Below, piece after piece: positions 22,050-34,671 of a DNA stretch of 64,000 nt. The stretch's first letter is position 1. Every line of letters begins with the position of its first letter. Source of the stretch: Trichopria drosophilae (taxonomy: Eukaryota > Arthropoda > Insecta > Hymenoptera > Diapriidae). The position numbers and the translations under genes were made by a program. The notes under the pieces are model-generated. The model did no database searches and was not told where the DNA came from. It was given only the letters and a program-made list of their open reading frames with translations. The DNA lies in contig CM059584.1 in assembly GCA_030407085.1 (NCBI GenBank), positions 62,325,501 through 62,389,500 on the forward strand, given 5' to 3'.

Positions 22050-24893
22050 ACTTTAAGAAAGTATATATTATATAGTATATTTTATACACATTATGCCGGT
22101 TAATTTTGTCAAAATACGAGAAAATTGATATTTAAAGCTTTGAAGGAATTAATGATAGGAGGAACTTTTTCCGAAGATTCTTACAGGTCTTATTTGGTGT
22201 ATTATTAAATAAAGTATTTTTTAAATGCGCGTGAAGTTCCAAATGTTTAATGAACGGTCCTTAAGCGAAAGCCATAGACGTCGAACCACAAAATATTCGA
22301 ATTGCGCCCCATCGAATTTTTACCACATAAACTCAACAACATGATAATTTCTGTACCTTAAACATCTATTTCCGTATTCTACAAAGTTTGGACACGAAAT
22401 GTAATGCGTAACAAACGCGTAATCAACCTCCCTCTCATAACAAGTTAACAGTAATGTTAATTTTACAACAATTTTTCTAAATATACATTTATACTTTATA
22501 AGTATAAAAACATTACAAGACTGAATGGAAACTTCTAAGAAAAATTCGTCTTTCATCCGCACCCTTTAGAAACTAGAAATATCGATTTTATCGTATTTTG
22601 AGTAATTTGCCCGGCATAATTTGTTTCAAAAACACATTTAAAAAATACTCTAAGCAATAATACACAAATTAAGACCTGTAAGAATCGTCGGAAAAAGTTC
22701 CTTCAATCATCCCCACCTACTCACAGCTTCAACTATCGACATTCTCGTATTCAGACAAAGTTAACCGTCATAATTTGTTTCAAAAACACATTTAAAAAAT
22801 ACTTTATACAATAATACACAAATTAAGACCTGTAAGAATTTTCGGAAAAAGTTTCTTCCGTTATCCCGACCCCTTCAAAGCTTCAAATATTATTTTCTTG
22901 TATTTTGACAAATTTGACCGGCAAAATTTGTTTAAAAAACACATTTAAAGAATACTGTAAGCAATAATACACAAATTAAGACTTGCAAGAATCTTCGGGA
23001 AAAGTTCCTTCTATCACCCACCACTTGAAAGTTTCAAATATCCGTCTCTTCGATTTTCACGCGTCTTATTCTCACGATAACTTTTGGAAAAAAATGCAGA
23101 AAAAAGGGCCCATTAGAAACCTCGGAGGAAATTCCATTCCCACCCCTACCGCCCGTACAGTAACAAATTCACGGTTTATCGATTTTCTGGTGTCATGCAA
23201 TTGGTTAAAGAACCTTCTCAAATTTTTTCCGATTTTTAAATGATTTTTTAAAAGTTCTGAATTTTTTAATTTCAAAAAAGTTTAAGTTTTAAAAAGATTT
23301 TTAAGCTTCTAGGCGCCATTTCGGAAGTCGCCATCTAGAAATTCAAATTAAAACACGTTTTAATCCTAAGGGTCCATGACGCGATATTTTCACCTTAGAC
23401 ATGTTTCCCAATACAATTTCCAGGTGAAAGTGATGTTAGAATGAAAAATAAATTTTAAAAAACCATGTTTTTTTACAAAAAAAACTGTATAACTTTTTTG
23501 CTTTTCATTTTATCGAAATTTTATTGAAAGATTCAGAAAGAGCATACAATTTTACGTCAGAAATAGTAGGAGTAAAATTTTTCCAAATGCTTTTATATGC
23601 AAATTATTGACGTTTAAACTGATGCTCAAAATGTGTCCGTTTAGGCCTTAATGGGTTAATCCCTTCACTGTCACTGACGTCTATAGCGGCACAGAAATGT
23701 CGTGCCCTGTATGTCAGTGACGGCTATAGCGGTATCAAAAAAAAAGACATTTAAAAGTTAACGAATTTGTCTGAAAATGCTTACTCGGGGGTTTTTGGGG
23801 CCGCTGAATCCAAATCCGTAGTCGAAAATTCAAAATTCAAAATGGCGACCAAAAAATCTTTAAAGTTAACGAATCTTGCTTAAAATGCTTATTAGGGTGT
23901 TTTCGGGGTCACTGAATCCGAATTTTTGATCAAAAATTGAAAATTCAAAATGGCGTTTTCAAAATGGCGAACAAAAAATGCGCGATGGGGATGAAAATTA
24001 CATTTCTTCCGAGGTTTCTAATTGGTCTTATATTCTTTAGAAATGTATTAACTTATTTTTGAACACATTTTGCAAAAATTATGATATGAGCATGAAAATC
24101 GATAAACCGTGAATTTGTTACTGTACGGCCGGTAGGTGTGGGGATGGAATTTCGTCCGAGGTTTCTAATCGGTCCTTTTTTCTGCATTTTTTCCAAAAAC
24201 TATCGTGAGAATAAGACACGTGAAAATCGAAAAAAAAAACGGTCCGGTCGGTTAACTTCGTCGGTATACTAGAAAACGGATATTTGAAACTTTCAAGTGG
24301 TGGGTCATAGAAGGAACTTTTCCCGAAGATTCTTACACATCTTAATTTGTGTATTATTGCTTACAATATTCTTTAAATGTGTTTTTGAAACAAATTTTGT
24401 CGGTCAACTTTGTCAAAATACAAGAAAATCGAATATTTGTAGCTTTGAAGGGGTGGGGATGACAGAAGGAAGTTTTTTCGAAGATTCTTTCAGATCTTAA
24501 TTTGTGTATATTGCATAAAGAATTTTGTAAATGTGTTTTTGAAACAAATTATGCCGGGTAACTTCGTCAAAATACGAGAAAATCAATATTTGAAGCTTTG
24601 AAGGGGTGGGGATGACGGAAGGAACTTTTTCCGAAAATTCTTAAAGGTCTTAATTTGTGTATAATTGCATAAAGTATTTTTTAAATGCGTTTTTGAAACA
24701 AATTATGACGGTTAACTTTGTCTCAATATGAGAATATCGATATTTGAAGCTGTGAATAGGTGCGGATGTTAGAAGGAACTTTTTTCGAAGATTCTTAGAG
24801 GTCTTAATTTTTCTAGTTTCTAAGGGTGGGGATGAATGACGAATTTTTCTTAGAAGTTTCAGTCTTGTAATGTTTTTATACTTATAAAGTATA
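22050..24893. repeat. inverted arrays of a 153-155-bp repeat
   Basis: On the right (about 24250-24890) a unit containing CTTAATTTGTGTAT recurs near 24341, 24496, 24649 and 24803, every 153-155 bp. On the left (about 22490-23050) the reverse-complement unit recurs near 22668, 22821 and 22974, every 153 bp. The outer edges (22488-22570 and 24810-24893) and an inner block (CAGTAACAAATTCACGG, 23148-23172 and 24107-24130) also mirror each other. An extra forward unit lies at 22050-22200. The arrangement resembles long terminal repeats made of tandem units. No transposase lies between the arms. Confidence 0.7.
23656..23970 (+). mobile_element. piggyBac-type element end with two subterminal modules
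   Basis: A TTAA at 23656-23659 separates two facing termini. To the left is the end of an element with CCCATTAAGGCC when read inward. To the right is TCCCTTCACTGTCA, then a tandem TGACGxCTATAGCGG block. Two modules follow (about 23770-23860 and 23890-23970) with CGGGG, CGCTGAATCC and TTCAAAATGGCG. No opposite end was found for either element. Confidence 0.5.
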
Positions 24894-24904
24894 AATGCAT
24901 ATGT

Positions 24905-27690
24905 AAGGTTTTTTAAGTTCTGCTCGTAGTCCTAGTATACTAGCATCTGTGTAAATAAAAATGGTACATTTTGGTCGAAAATTGATAATAGAGGCTGAGA
25001 ACATACAATTTCTTTCATTTCGTCGAATGATTTTTGGCAGTCTTGTGACCATTTGAATTCTGGATTTTTTTTTAATAATTTGTGAAATGGTTCCAGTTTT
25101 ATTAATATTTTTTCCACATATTTGTGATAAAAGTTTATTTTTCCGAGGAATTGTCTCACATTTTTTTGTGTTTTGGGAGTTGGAAAATTTCTGATTACGA
25201 CTATCTTTTATGGGTTTTATTTCGTTATTTTTTATATGACCCAGATATTGTACTGAGTCCGCTGCAAAAGTGCATTTTGAGAAGTTTAGTCTGAAACCTT
25301 CTTTTTTATTGCTTCGAATAAATGCTATACATGAGATGAAAAAGATTTTGAAAATATTAATATATCGTCTATGTAATTTACTGCAAAATCTGTAAGTTTA
25401 TGTTTTCTAATTATATTGCTTAGTATTCTTTGAAAAATGGCTGGAGCTGTTTTTAGGCCAAATGGTAGACATGTCCACTGAAAATGTCCTTCCTGTTGCT
25501 GTTTTGTATCTATCTGAGATACGCAAAGGTATGGAGCAAAACGCTGAATTTATGTCCAGAGTTGAAAAGAATTGACAATTTCGTGTTTCTATCATTAGAT
25601 CTTCAATAAGTGGAAATGGTTGTGATTGTGGTATCACGATTTTATTTAAGTCGCGAAAATCTATACACAATCTTGATTTTTTATCTTCATTTCTTTTGTA
25701 CGCTAGCATTACTAGAGCAGCGAACGGACTGTAAGCAATATTGTAATTTGTTTTTCTATTTCTTTTTTGTCATCTATCCTACATCGATACGGTCTTTTGC
25801 TACATTATTTGTCTATCAATAAGTCTATATGTGCTTCATAACCTGATACTGTACCAATATCATATTTGTCTTTGGCAAAAACTGAAGAATTATCATTTAT
25901 TAAAATATCTATTTTTTATTGTTGGTCCCACTTTTAAGTGATTTATACATATGTTAAAAATGCCTTGTTCAACATGTTCATTAAAGTCCACCCAGTAATG
26001 ATGTTCACAAATAAGTTCTTTTAATGTATCATTATGTTTTATATTTTTAAAGAGATCATTGTTTTTTGATTCTTCATTTTTTTTAACATCCTTGAGAGAT
26101 GCGTTTATTATTTAAATCTCTAGTTTGCATTTCTTTAGAAATACTTTTTATGACTGGATTTTCGATTTTAGAAGTTTTTAGGGTTTCAGGGACCTTTTGG
26201 CTGATTTCGAGATTTTCATCTTGAATTAGATAAAAATTTTTTATGCAGTCTAGTCCAATTAAGAAATCGTAAGCAAAATTTTTATCATCTATTACAAAAA
26301 CATTAATTTTTTTCATTACCTTAAATATTCTTGCATTTAATGATACCATGCCATTTGTTTTTTTTTACACCATTAATAGTTTTTAGATTAGTATTTTTAA
26401 AATTTTTCATCTTTTTATTCTTCAACTTCAATAATTTCGAGTTTATTAAAGAAACGTTCGAACCTCAGTAATAAACTTCAAATACATCAACATTTTCATT
26501 TAATACTAACCTTAACTTTATTAATGGTGTCATTCGTAGTTTTTTGGATCTTCTTCTTGTAATTCACATTCCAGTTCTGAGTTATTGACAAATTTAATTT
26601 GATTTCTTTTTTCTTCTTTATTTACTCCTGTTTTAAACCAGCAAAAATTTTCTGAATGATATCGCATATACCCTTGTTTAGTTTTTCACAGATGCTACAT
26701 GCTTTATTTTGTGTGTTTTGATATATGTCAGATTTTCTTTCATAATCGGAGTTTATTTTTTCATTTGTCTTATTTATTAAGTGTTCATACTTATTAATTT
26801 CGCTGTAAAGTTGTGTAGTAGAATTTATGTATGCCTTGCCATTTTTGTTTATTATATGTTGTGGCAATCCCAACACGATCATGTTTATCATTGTTTCATT
26901 ATCAATTTGTTTACTTCCAAAATAGTCTTTCTATTCTTGTCGCATATTGCAGTAGCGAACCAGCTTGAAATTCAAAGCTGAAAGCATATTTAATTTGGGA
27001 CCAACCTGATTTCCCATATGTGTTACAAAAATTATTTTTCCAAATTTGTCAATCTGAATTCACTGTTAATTTGATTAGCATACTACAATACCAATCTAAG
27101 CATTGTTTTTCAAGTAGGTCTTTTAGGGTATCTATTTTTTTGTTTTCTTCCAGAATCTCAAATCTTTTACATTCTTCTTCGAAATTTGCAGTCCATTGTT
27201 TGGTGTTTTTATAGAAAATTTGTCGATTAAAAATTTTTCAGCTATTTTCCTAAGATTTTGGGTTTTTGGTATAACGTCTTCACCATGGTTGCTGTAGGTT
27301 GTTCAGTTTTTTGCTCTTCTAAACATTGGTCTCCAAACTGTTCATTTTCACATTCATCAAGGTAGATTTCTCTTGTTTTATCATCTAATGGTATCCATAT
27401 ATTTCGTATTTGATATCTTTTTTTTTAACGAATTTTTTATTTTGATGTAAGCACTTGAATTAGCTATGTGTGTATGTTTATTTACAGGTTTTAATTTGTC
27501 TGGAACATAAAAAATACGTCCGTCAGGAGTTTCGACGGAGGTTATACAGGTTATGTTTGATTTTCCATCTGATGTGCCCGAAATTGTAAATTGAAATCGT
27601 AATTTTTCCATTTTTTTCTTGATTTAACTAAAAATGTCGTTTTGTAAGGTTTTTTTTTAATAATCCGGAGAATTGACACCGCCAATTACA
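24905..27690 (-). pseudogene. decayed Ty3/gypsy retrotransposon, gag to RNase H tether
   Basis: Minus-strand order: gag start (27381-27611), a Gag segment with a CxxC (26622-26891), a protease-like region (26083-26349, with FLIGLDCI), RT (25407-25709: SRLCIDFRDLNKI and STLDINSAF, the finger and palm motifs A of gypsy RT), and the RT-RNase H connection (24932-25159: LGKINFYHKYV and FKWSQDCQKSFDEMK). Many stops and frame changes separate them. Upstream of gag near 27690, the minus strand reads TTGGCGGTGTCA, compatible with a primer-binding site of the errantivirus-like TGGCG type. RNase H, integrase and 3' LTR are lost where the element meets the 153-bp repeat array. Confidence 0.8.
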
Positions 27691-27859
27691 ACTGAGTTTC
27701 TGTAATAATAAAGAAACGACATTTAATGTTAATAATTATAATGTCAATCCTTAATTACTCGTATCTTTTAGCTCACAATTTTCAAGTATTCACAAACCAT
27801 CCAAGATGCCCGCATTTTTCCACGTGTCCAATTTATCGTCTAATTTTCCTGTGATTCAC

Positions 27860-28150
27860 TTTACCGACGCGAGGTAATAGGTATATCAAGCTGGCGCATC
27901 CACATCGCAAAAATGAAATTTAAATCCTGGCATCATTTAAAGCTAATTTAATGCTAATTTAATGCTCCTATGCCGAATTTAATGCTCCTATGCCGAATTT
28001 AAAATCTGTGGATGCGTCAATTTGACGTCAAGCTGGCGCGTCCACAGCGTAAAACCAGTGACTGAGGAGCTATACGAAAATTCTGTTAGGGTCATAATTT
28101 AAAGCTAATTTAATGCTCTCAAAATACCCTAGTCCGAATTTTCCACGACC
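27860..28150. repeat. short direct repeats near the gypsy 5' end
   Basis: TCAAGCTGGCGC, then TCCACA and CG-AAAA, occurs at about 27887 and again at about 28027. Between them, AATTTAATGCTCCTATGCCG is repeated twice and AATTTAATGCT further times. This could be part of a degenerate LTR or a small minisatellite. Confidence 0.5.
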
Positions 28151-28597
28151 AGTCTAACCCGTGCTATGAGCATGCGCGAGTTTAGGACCACGAGGGAAGT
28201 GGCTCAAAGAAACGTCGTAAGCGATTTATTTCGTAGGCATAATTTGCGGCTCATTTAATGATAATTTAATTCCCAAATACCCAATTTACAGCTTTCGCTA
28301 TTACTTTTTTATTACTTTTTAAGGAAGTATTTACAAGTAATTCAATGTTCAAAAAATAAATTATAATAAAACCACGGGATCTTTAGGACTTCTAAGAACC
28401 TCGGAACTTCTAAACAAGCGCCGTCGGCACTTCGAAGTCACGTGGTGTAAAATTAGATGCAATTCAGAGCTGGCTATCGTTCGCGATTGAAGGGGTACCC
28501 CAACAAACACATCACAAATAGTTATCGAAATGTTAATATCTGTAAACGTTCGTTAATATTTTGTTTACTTTTCATTAACGAATACTCAATACTCAAT

Positions 28598-28840
28598 TGT
28601 ATACATAACCCTGATAGACGATGGTATGGACGAAAACATGGATGAGGAGCTGTCACTAATATTAGGATATTATTGTACCTGTAAGTCTGGTACTCGTAAA
28701 TTGGGTACTTGTGCTCACATATGTAGCGTTTTGTGGTATTAGGGTTATGCTAGAAACGAAGAGCACATAAAATATCCGGCAACTACACTCATTCAAACCG
28801 TCGCTGATGCAGGCAACCGACTACTTCCAAGGAATAATCA
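28598..28840 (+). pseudogene. SWIM-like zinc-finger fragment of an insect TE protein
   Basis: The frame around 28634-28830 reads YYCTCKSGTRKLGTCAHICSVLWY, a stop, then GYARNEEHIKYPATT. The CxC-x(n)-CxH spacing and the following KYPATT match the C-terminal SWIM-type segment of a repetitive insect protein family. A preceding NPDRRWYGR in another frame suggests a frameshift. Only this end survives. Confidence 0.5.
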
Positions 28841-28912
28841 CGTAACTTAATTAGAAGTTCCACACACGTCCACGCGCACGCACATCCAAGCTCACATACA
28901 CGCACGCACGCC

Positions 28913-28918
<6 letters not shown>

Positions 28919-28974
<56 letters not shown>
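28919..28974. repeat. (CA)n microsatellite
   Basis: About 28 CA dinucleotides, with CG-rich interrupted repeats on the left and a shorter (CA)n at 29041-29056. Open frames here are repeat artefacts. Confidence 0.95.
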
Positions 28975-28975
<1 letters not shown>

Positions 28976-28979
28976 CAGA

Positions 28980-31140
28980 GTGAGTTTAGAGTCACAAAAT
29001 ACTGCGGGAGTGACGAGTCGCGGGGTCTCAATCTCTTTTGGCACACACACACACACGCGCGCGTGAGAGGCTAGAGGATTACTCACGTTAAACCAACACC
29101 CCGATGGGATCAGCTTCCTTCTACATCCACGTCATTGATCCTGGGTTACAGGCACGATTTTTAACATTCCTAGCGGTTGGGGCGATGAACAATGGTACTA
29201 AGCCCCGATTAATATTGTATGTTCAATTGAATAATAATATTACTGTGCCGATTACAAAAAAATTTTCTAGCATACGGCCACTTTTCCGCCACTGAAAATC
29301 GTTCATTGAACTTTCGCAACTTCAGGTACATATTTCTCTGGAAGCGTATACCGAACCCGAACAAAACGCTACAGTTTTTTTTAGGCTAGCGGACTGTTTA
29401 AGCACTGAGCGCCGATTTTGGTTACGCGCTGCATAAACCTTTTTTCAATTTCCTGATACAGTTACATACCAATACATTTTCCGGTTGCAGATACTGCACG
29501 TGCCGTTGACTCGCTAATACGCACCAAACGGTCGGTACTTTTGATGAGTGCCAAAAAGTGATAAAATTATTGGCCTTACAAACGACGGTCGGCTCGCCGT
29601 CGATCGATTACAAACAGACCTTGATATGTATTAAGCGCACACGAGACATGCCTACGTCGAAAAAATATGTGACCAGGTACAATGTGACGTAACTATATAC
29701 GCATATGAGTTCCTTCTCTTGTTACTATTATAATGAAAATTTCCTGAAGACATATAACGACATTCATTTGTCCACCCTCGCCGGTTCTTTTGCATGTAAT
29801 TAATAAACATTACCATCAATGGATGCAATATTGTACGGCTTCCGCGTCGCAGTCTTCAACACGATCAAACGGTTCCATCAGGAAGCTCGCTCCGTTATTT
29901 AAACCCGTTTTTTGATGCCAAAGGCTAGTAACGCGTGGATGAACATTTGTCCTTGTCTCCGCTGCTTTATTCTAGAAATCCCCTCTCTGGTTACCGCGGA
30001 CATGTATCCCGGATATTTGTTTAACAGACATATTAACGATACTTGCATGCAGGTATAGCGTCAGCTCCCGGAACTTTACGAAAGTATTAGTGTCAGTTCG
30101 CGCTTTTATTCAATGTGGGGTCGACTTTGAGGGTCAATATCGGATGGAACTTTTGATGGAGTGAGGCTCAAATTAAGGAAATTATGTTCGACTACTTAAC
30201 CACTTTTGGACGGAATGAACGATTATATAGAAATGGAATTTGTAGTTAAACATGTTTTTTAAACGCATTCCATCATACCCATCGTGTAGTTTCTCATCAT
30301 ACATTTTTACATAGTATAGCTTGCATCGAAATTTTCTTATATATGGTAAACATACGCGCTTTGTATTTGTGAGAAAGAAAGAGGCTATCCCACGGAATTG
30401 CCAACAGATCTTAAGCATGAATAGCATGATTCGTAAATTCCTATTATTGTTAAACTTCAGCATGTAGCGTCTGAATGGGAGCAGGAGTAGCCGAGGGCTT
30501 ACACAGGCTTGAGAGGGTGTAGTCCCTCTTCTCGCCGATAGAAGGCCATGGTCATGATAGTGCCACGCAAGGCTCTTTTTTCATTCTCGTCATAATTATT
30601 CGCATTTATGTCATACATTACCGATGTGGACAACCGGTCAATGCCTACGAAATGTAGCGTAGGTTGTTAATTTAGTATCGAGAGTCTGGTCCCACTTTTT
30701 TTTTGCTGTTTATTATTTTTTTTTTGTGTTTGTGTTTTTATGATTTTTTAGCTTTTGTCTTTTTATGATTTTGTCTTTTTAAGATTTTTTTTTTGTTTTG
30801 TCTTTTTATGATTTTAAGAAAATATATTTTTAATTTAAGTAAATATTTACTTGCCACTATTCAAAGAAATATCCACTTGAATATACAGTTTCTTTTTTCA
30901 GCGTATACAATTACAAACATTTGAACTTCAAAGGCGAATAAACCGCTCTAACTTGTTACCTGATATCTGTCCCGGAATTTTCTCTTCACAAACTTATGGC
31001 CCATAAATGTAGCTTTCTTTTGAACCTAATTTAAAAAATATAAAAAATACGATTTTTTCAGAACATGCGATTTTAGTTTTATTTTCGAAATATCAAGGTA
31101 AACTTTTCAAAATTTTGAAAAACTAATAGGATTTGAAAAA
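28980..31140. other. intronic sequence without recognised genes
   Basis: Mostly unique-looking sequence. T-rich low complexity at about 30690-30800 contains repeated CTTTTTATGATTTT units. No supported coding sequence. Confidence 0.45.
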
Positions 31141-31145
31141 CAAAT

Positions 31146-31405
31146 CAGCCCGATGAGCAGGAGCCCTGCGCGTTCTATCTATAATAACCAAATTTTAAAG
31201 GAGTAGAGTGGTTAGCCACAGTCCCCGATGTTATGCCTTTCGCATTCATCCACTAGAATTGGTTACCGAATTTCAGGTAAGGTTGATGAGATACCAGGGC
31301 CCGCCAGCTTTGATAAGCACACCACATTTGAGAAGAAAAGCTAGGATGCAGCTTTTTTCATAGCCGCATTATTTTCCACATCACTCCCTATGAGTCCCTT
31401 TATTT
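31146..31405 (-). mobile_element. Dong/R4-type element, copy C: 5' leader only
   Basis: About 260 bp align with the 5' leader of the neighbouring copy A (34075-34340). Shared blocks are CAGGAGCCCTGCGCGTT, GTGGTTAGCC, CCAGGGCCC and CATAGCCGCATT. It lies in the same orientation and directly follows the poly(A)-like 3' end of copy A. Only the leader is present, so it is either the stub of a third tandem copy or a captured promoter. Confidence 0.65.
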
Positions 31406-31408
31406 TTT

Positions 31409-34400
31409 GCGGGGGGGGGGGTGGGGCAGGTGACGCCTTAGGTACCGTAGAGGGTTGATGATGTTGATTAACCCCTCCCTTCCCTTTATGTTAACGGAAA
31501 GGATTACTGACTAAACCTAACCTCCCTTGGCCCTGCATAATCCACGTGTGCAGTCTGCAGCAGAAAAGTGGCTCCGATATCCATCTCCTCCGCTGCAGAC
31601 TGCACCGGGCCATGTCGCTGGTAACTGCAACCACTCCCTCTACCATCGGGTTAGTGGTTGCAGGATCTCGTGTGATCTCGACAGACGGAGGGATCCCAGC
31701 AGCACTGCTTTCTGCATTCGGCCTGCGATGGAATTTGCATGTTGTTGGCAGGCCGGAATGCTTTTGATGTTTTCGAGGAAAGTTGGTCTTATTCCTCCCA
31801 GCACTCCAATTATTAGCACGACGAGCTTGATTTTGAATCCTCGATACAGCTTGCGAATCTGGAACAGGAGGTGATGATATTTCATCCGTTTTTCGTCCTC
31901 TTTGCTGACTATGTTTGTCTCTGCTGGTGCAGAGAACTCGATGACGAAGATGGATTTGTCATCCAAGTCAACAAGGACGATGTCAGGCTTATTGTCTGAT
32001 ATTTTCCTGCTCGTCGGAAGTGCGTAAATCCACTACATTCGGCACGACTCATTTCCGACTACTAACAGTGGGGTCGCGTCAGTACCGTAGGTGCTGCGGA
32101 GATAATAATACAGCACTCGGAGAGCCGCATTGTGTCGTTGGATGTATGCTGAGGCAGCATATCTTGGACAAGCTGCCAAGAGATGCATCAGCGTACTCTG
32201 CACCGCCTGGTGTAAGATAATGGGGCGGTACTCTAAGATATTGACGCCCTCATCCTGGCATGCGAAGATAAAACCCTCGGTCGCGGATTTCAAGCCGGCT
32301 AATCTTAAGAACGAGAAGGTTATCTCTACCGACAAGCCAAGTTGCTGGACATTTCGACAGAATTGTCCGTGCAATGGCTTGTCGATATGCCTTCCCTCCA
32401 ACATATTGAGTTGTTCCTTCAGTATGTTAGCCCTGAGACGCACTGGGCACAGATTGATGACTGATTCAGCCTCCTGTGCACCACTACGTCCCACGTTGAA
32501 AACCAGACCGAGGTTTCGCGCCGCTCGTTCTGCCGCGTTGTACAAAAACGCCCCCTTCCCCTGAATTTCATGCTGATGTTACTAGCATCATCAGGGGATC
32601 CTCCGTTCGATTAATCACGTCGCAAGCTGTTTCGAGGACCAATCGGTCATGCATACACTCCAGGCTTAAAAGGCCACGACCTCCCATATTTCGGGGCAAA
32701 TACAGTCGTTCCACGGAAGATCTTGGATGCAAACTGCGCTGCATACAAATCATCTTCCGTGTGCTTCGGTCAAGATCCCTTAGCTCGTCAACGTTCCACT
32801 TCAGTGCTCCAAAAGAATAGAGCACTGGTGATACGGCCAACATATTCGTGGCTGCCACCATATTTCTCCCGGTCAATTCTGATGACCAGATCTGACGGAG
32901 AATGCGCCGGTATTTCTTAATATTCGGGCTAGGTGTTGATGGACAGAAGTGAACTTCTTCCACCAATAGTTATTAATTCCATCCCAGCCCGGCGAGGAGA
33001 AATTCCTCGCTCCCGTGATGGCATTTTTCACCTCTAATGCACTGACGGGTGGGCAATCTTCACTTTTTTGTGTGACTTCGTCGCACAACTCGGTGAAGAT
33101 TTCAATACCTGGAGTGTCTGCATTAAGCCTAGATGTTTTCTCGTAGATGCTCCCCCAGAATTCCTCAACTGCGGCCATCGACGGAAACTCGCTTGAGGCT
33201 GCGATACGATGTTTGAAGAGGTTGGAAGGATTCGTCCAAAATATTGCATTTTGTCGAATTCCATCCTCCCGTCTTTGCAGCCTCTTTTTGGCATCCGCCA
33301 AAACCCGAATTTTATCCGCCAAACGTTGCTTGCTGTTGAGCAACTTCAGCTTGTTCAGTGTGTGATAGTACGTCCGCAGTTGTGCGCACTTCTAGACTTT
33401 TGCCGTAAATGAACGGCCAGATGTTAAATAGTCGATCACACACTGAACTCGGGAAGCGAGCTTCCGTGTCAGTCGAATCTTTCCGTTCAATTGAGACATG
33501 CGTTTTGTAATCTGCCGACTCCCCGATATCTGTGTCAGATTTCGCGGAGTCACCAGATCACTTGCAGCCTCGTAAACGGCACAATTGACTTGCCGCAGGT
33601 CGCAGTCATCTGGAAGAGCATCCAGAAGTAGGCTATTTGCTCTGTCTATTTCTCGTTGTTTAGGCAAAATTTTTGTTGTAAAATTTTTCCTAAACACGAG
33701 TGTCGTGCTGTCATAATGTGGAGCATCCCTCCCAGCACCGCGTACGGGCTCAGTTGTTATTGCCCGCACATCCGGTACCGGTTGACAGCTGGGAACAACG
33801 AAACCCGTCCGCCTCAGATAGGCCACATAATCTCTCAGTTGTTGTTGAGAAAAGCGATCTGTCAGTTCGGGATGCATTAATGCAAACCGATTGTGCATTC
33901 GCGCCATGTAGCCTCTCTGTTGCGGACAGCTCTCCTCATAGCAGCGCATTAGATCTTGCCTGAGATCCTCCGTCCACTGAAATCGCCCGTGGACATCAGC
34001 ATGTCGTTGTCCCGGGACACCTGTTTCGGCTCCTCCACCTCGGGACTGGGCTGCATCAGAAGCAGCCCGATGGTCAGGAGCCCTGCGCGTTATTCGATGT
34101 GTAACCGCAAATACAGGGAGTAGGGTGGTTAGCCCTACTCCCCGTTGTTATGCCTCTCTCGTTTGTCTCTTACCTCGCCATCCACTGGGGTTGGTTACCC
34201 AATCTCTGGCAAGGTTGCTAAGAGTCCAGGGCCCACCGGCTTTAATAAGCACACGTGGAGGTGAGAGTAGGCCATTTGGGAAGATAGGCTAAGATGCGGC
34301 TTTTTGCATAGCCGCATTGTGTTACGCATCATTCCCTTTGGGCCCTCAAAATACAAGAAGTAGGGTGGTTAGCCCTACCTCCCGTTGTACTAGAGATGGG

Positions 34401-34631
34401 CAGTTAGCCCTTCGCCCTAGGCCTGTAAACCCGGCAGGGGGCCGTATAGTCGCCTTTTACGAGAGGCCGGCATACTCTGGAAGTATTCTAGATCCGCTCC
34501 CAGACGTTCAAGTTACGAAATAAGGCGGACGCCTTAGCCATCGTAACCATCTCACCCCTTTTTATTATTAATACTACCATTATTAAAAGGATTACCATTA
34601 TTGTTATAATTGTTATTGTTGTTGTTATTAT

Positions 34632-34633
<2 letters not shown>
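31409..34633 (-). mobile_element. Dong/R4-type non-LTR retrotransposon, copy A, internally deleted
   Basis: Minus-strand order: leader with CCCTACTCCCTG blocks, N-terminal ORF (33392-33949), then the segment leading into RT (32873-33343, ending GWDGINNYWWKKFTS). The RT core is missing: a 915-bp block present in copy B (36247-37161) is precisely absent at 32934, with AAT shared at the junction. The C-terminal region follows (32568-32966 and 32033-32545), then the restriction-like endonuclease remnant to about 31640. Nonsense codons and a one-base insertion near 32580 inactivate it. The 3' end is a C-rich stretch followed by AAAAAA. The 5' end lies in a TTA/TAA-rich repeat, as known for Dong elements. 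Confidence 0.8.

Positions 34634-34669
<36 letters not shown>
34634..34669. repeat. poly(T), the 3' poly(A) tail of copy B
   Basis: 36 T residues follow the conserved 3' terminus of copy B on the minus strand (CACCCCTCCGT then A's). They abut the TAA-rich 5' flank of copy A, so the two copies lie head to tail. Confidence 0.85.

Positions 34670-34671
<2 letters not shown>

Noticed and set aside
28789..29086. Cys/Val-rich open frames
   Set aside because: Translations of the (CA)n microsatellite.
31527..32564. Plus-strand frames of 65-144 codons over the Dong-type copies
   Set aside because: Antisense shadows of the minus-strand element.
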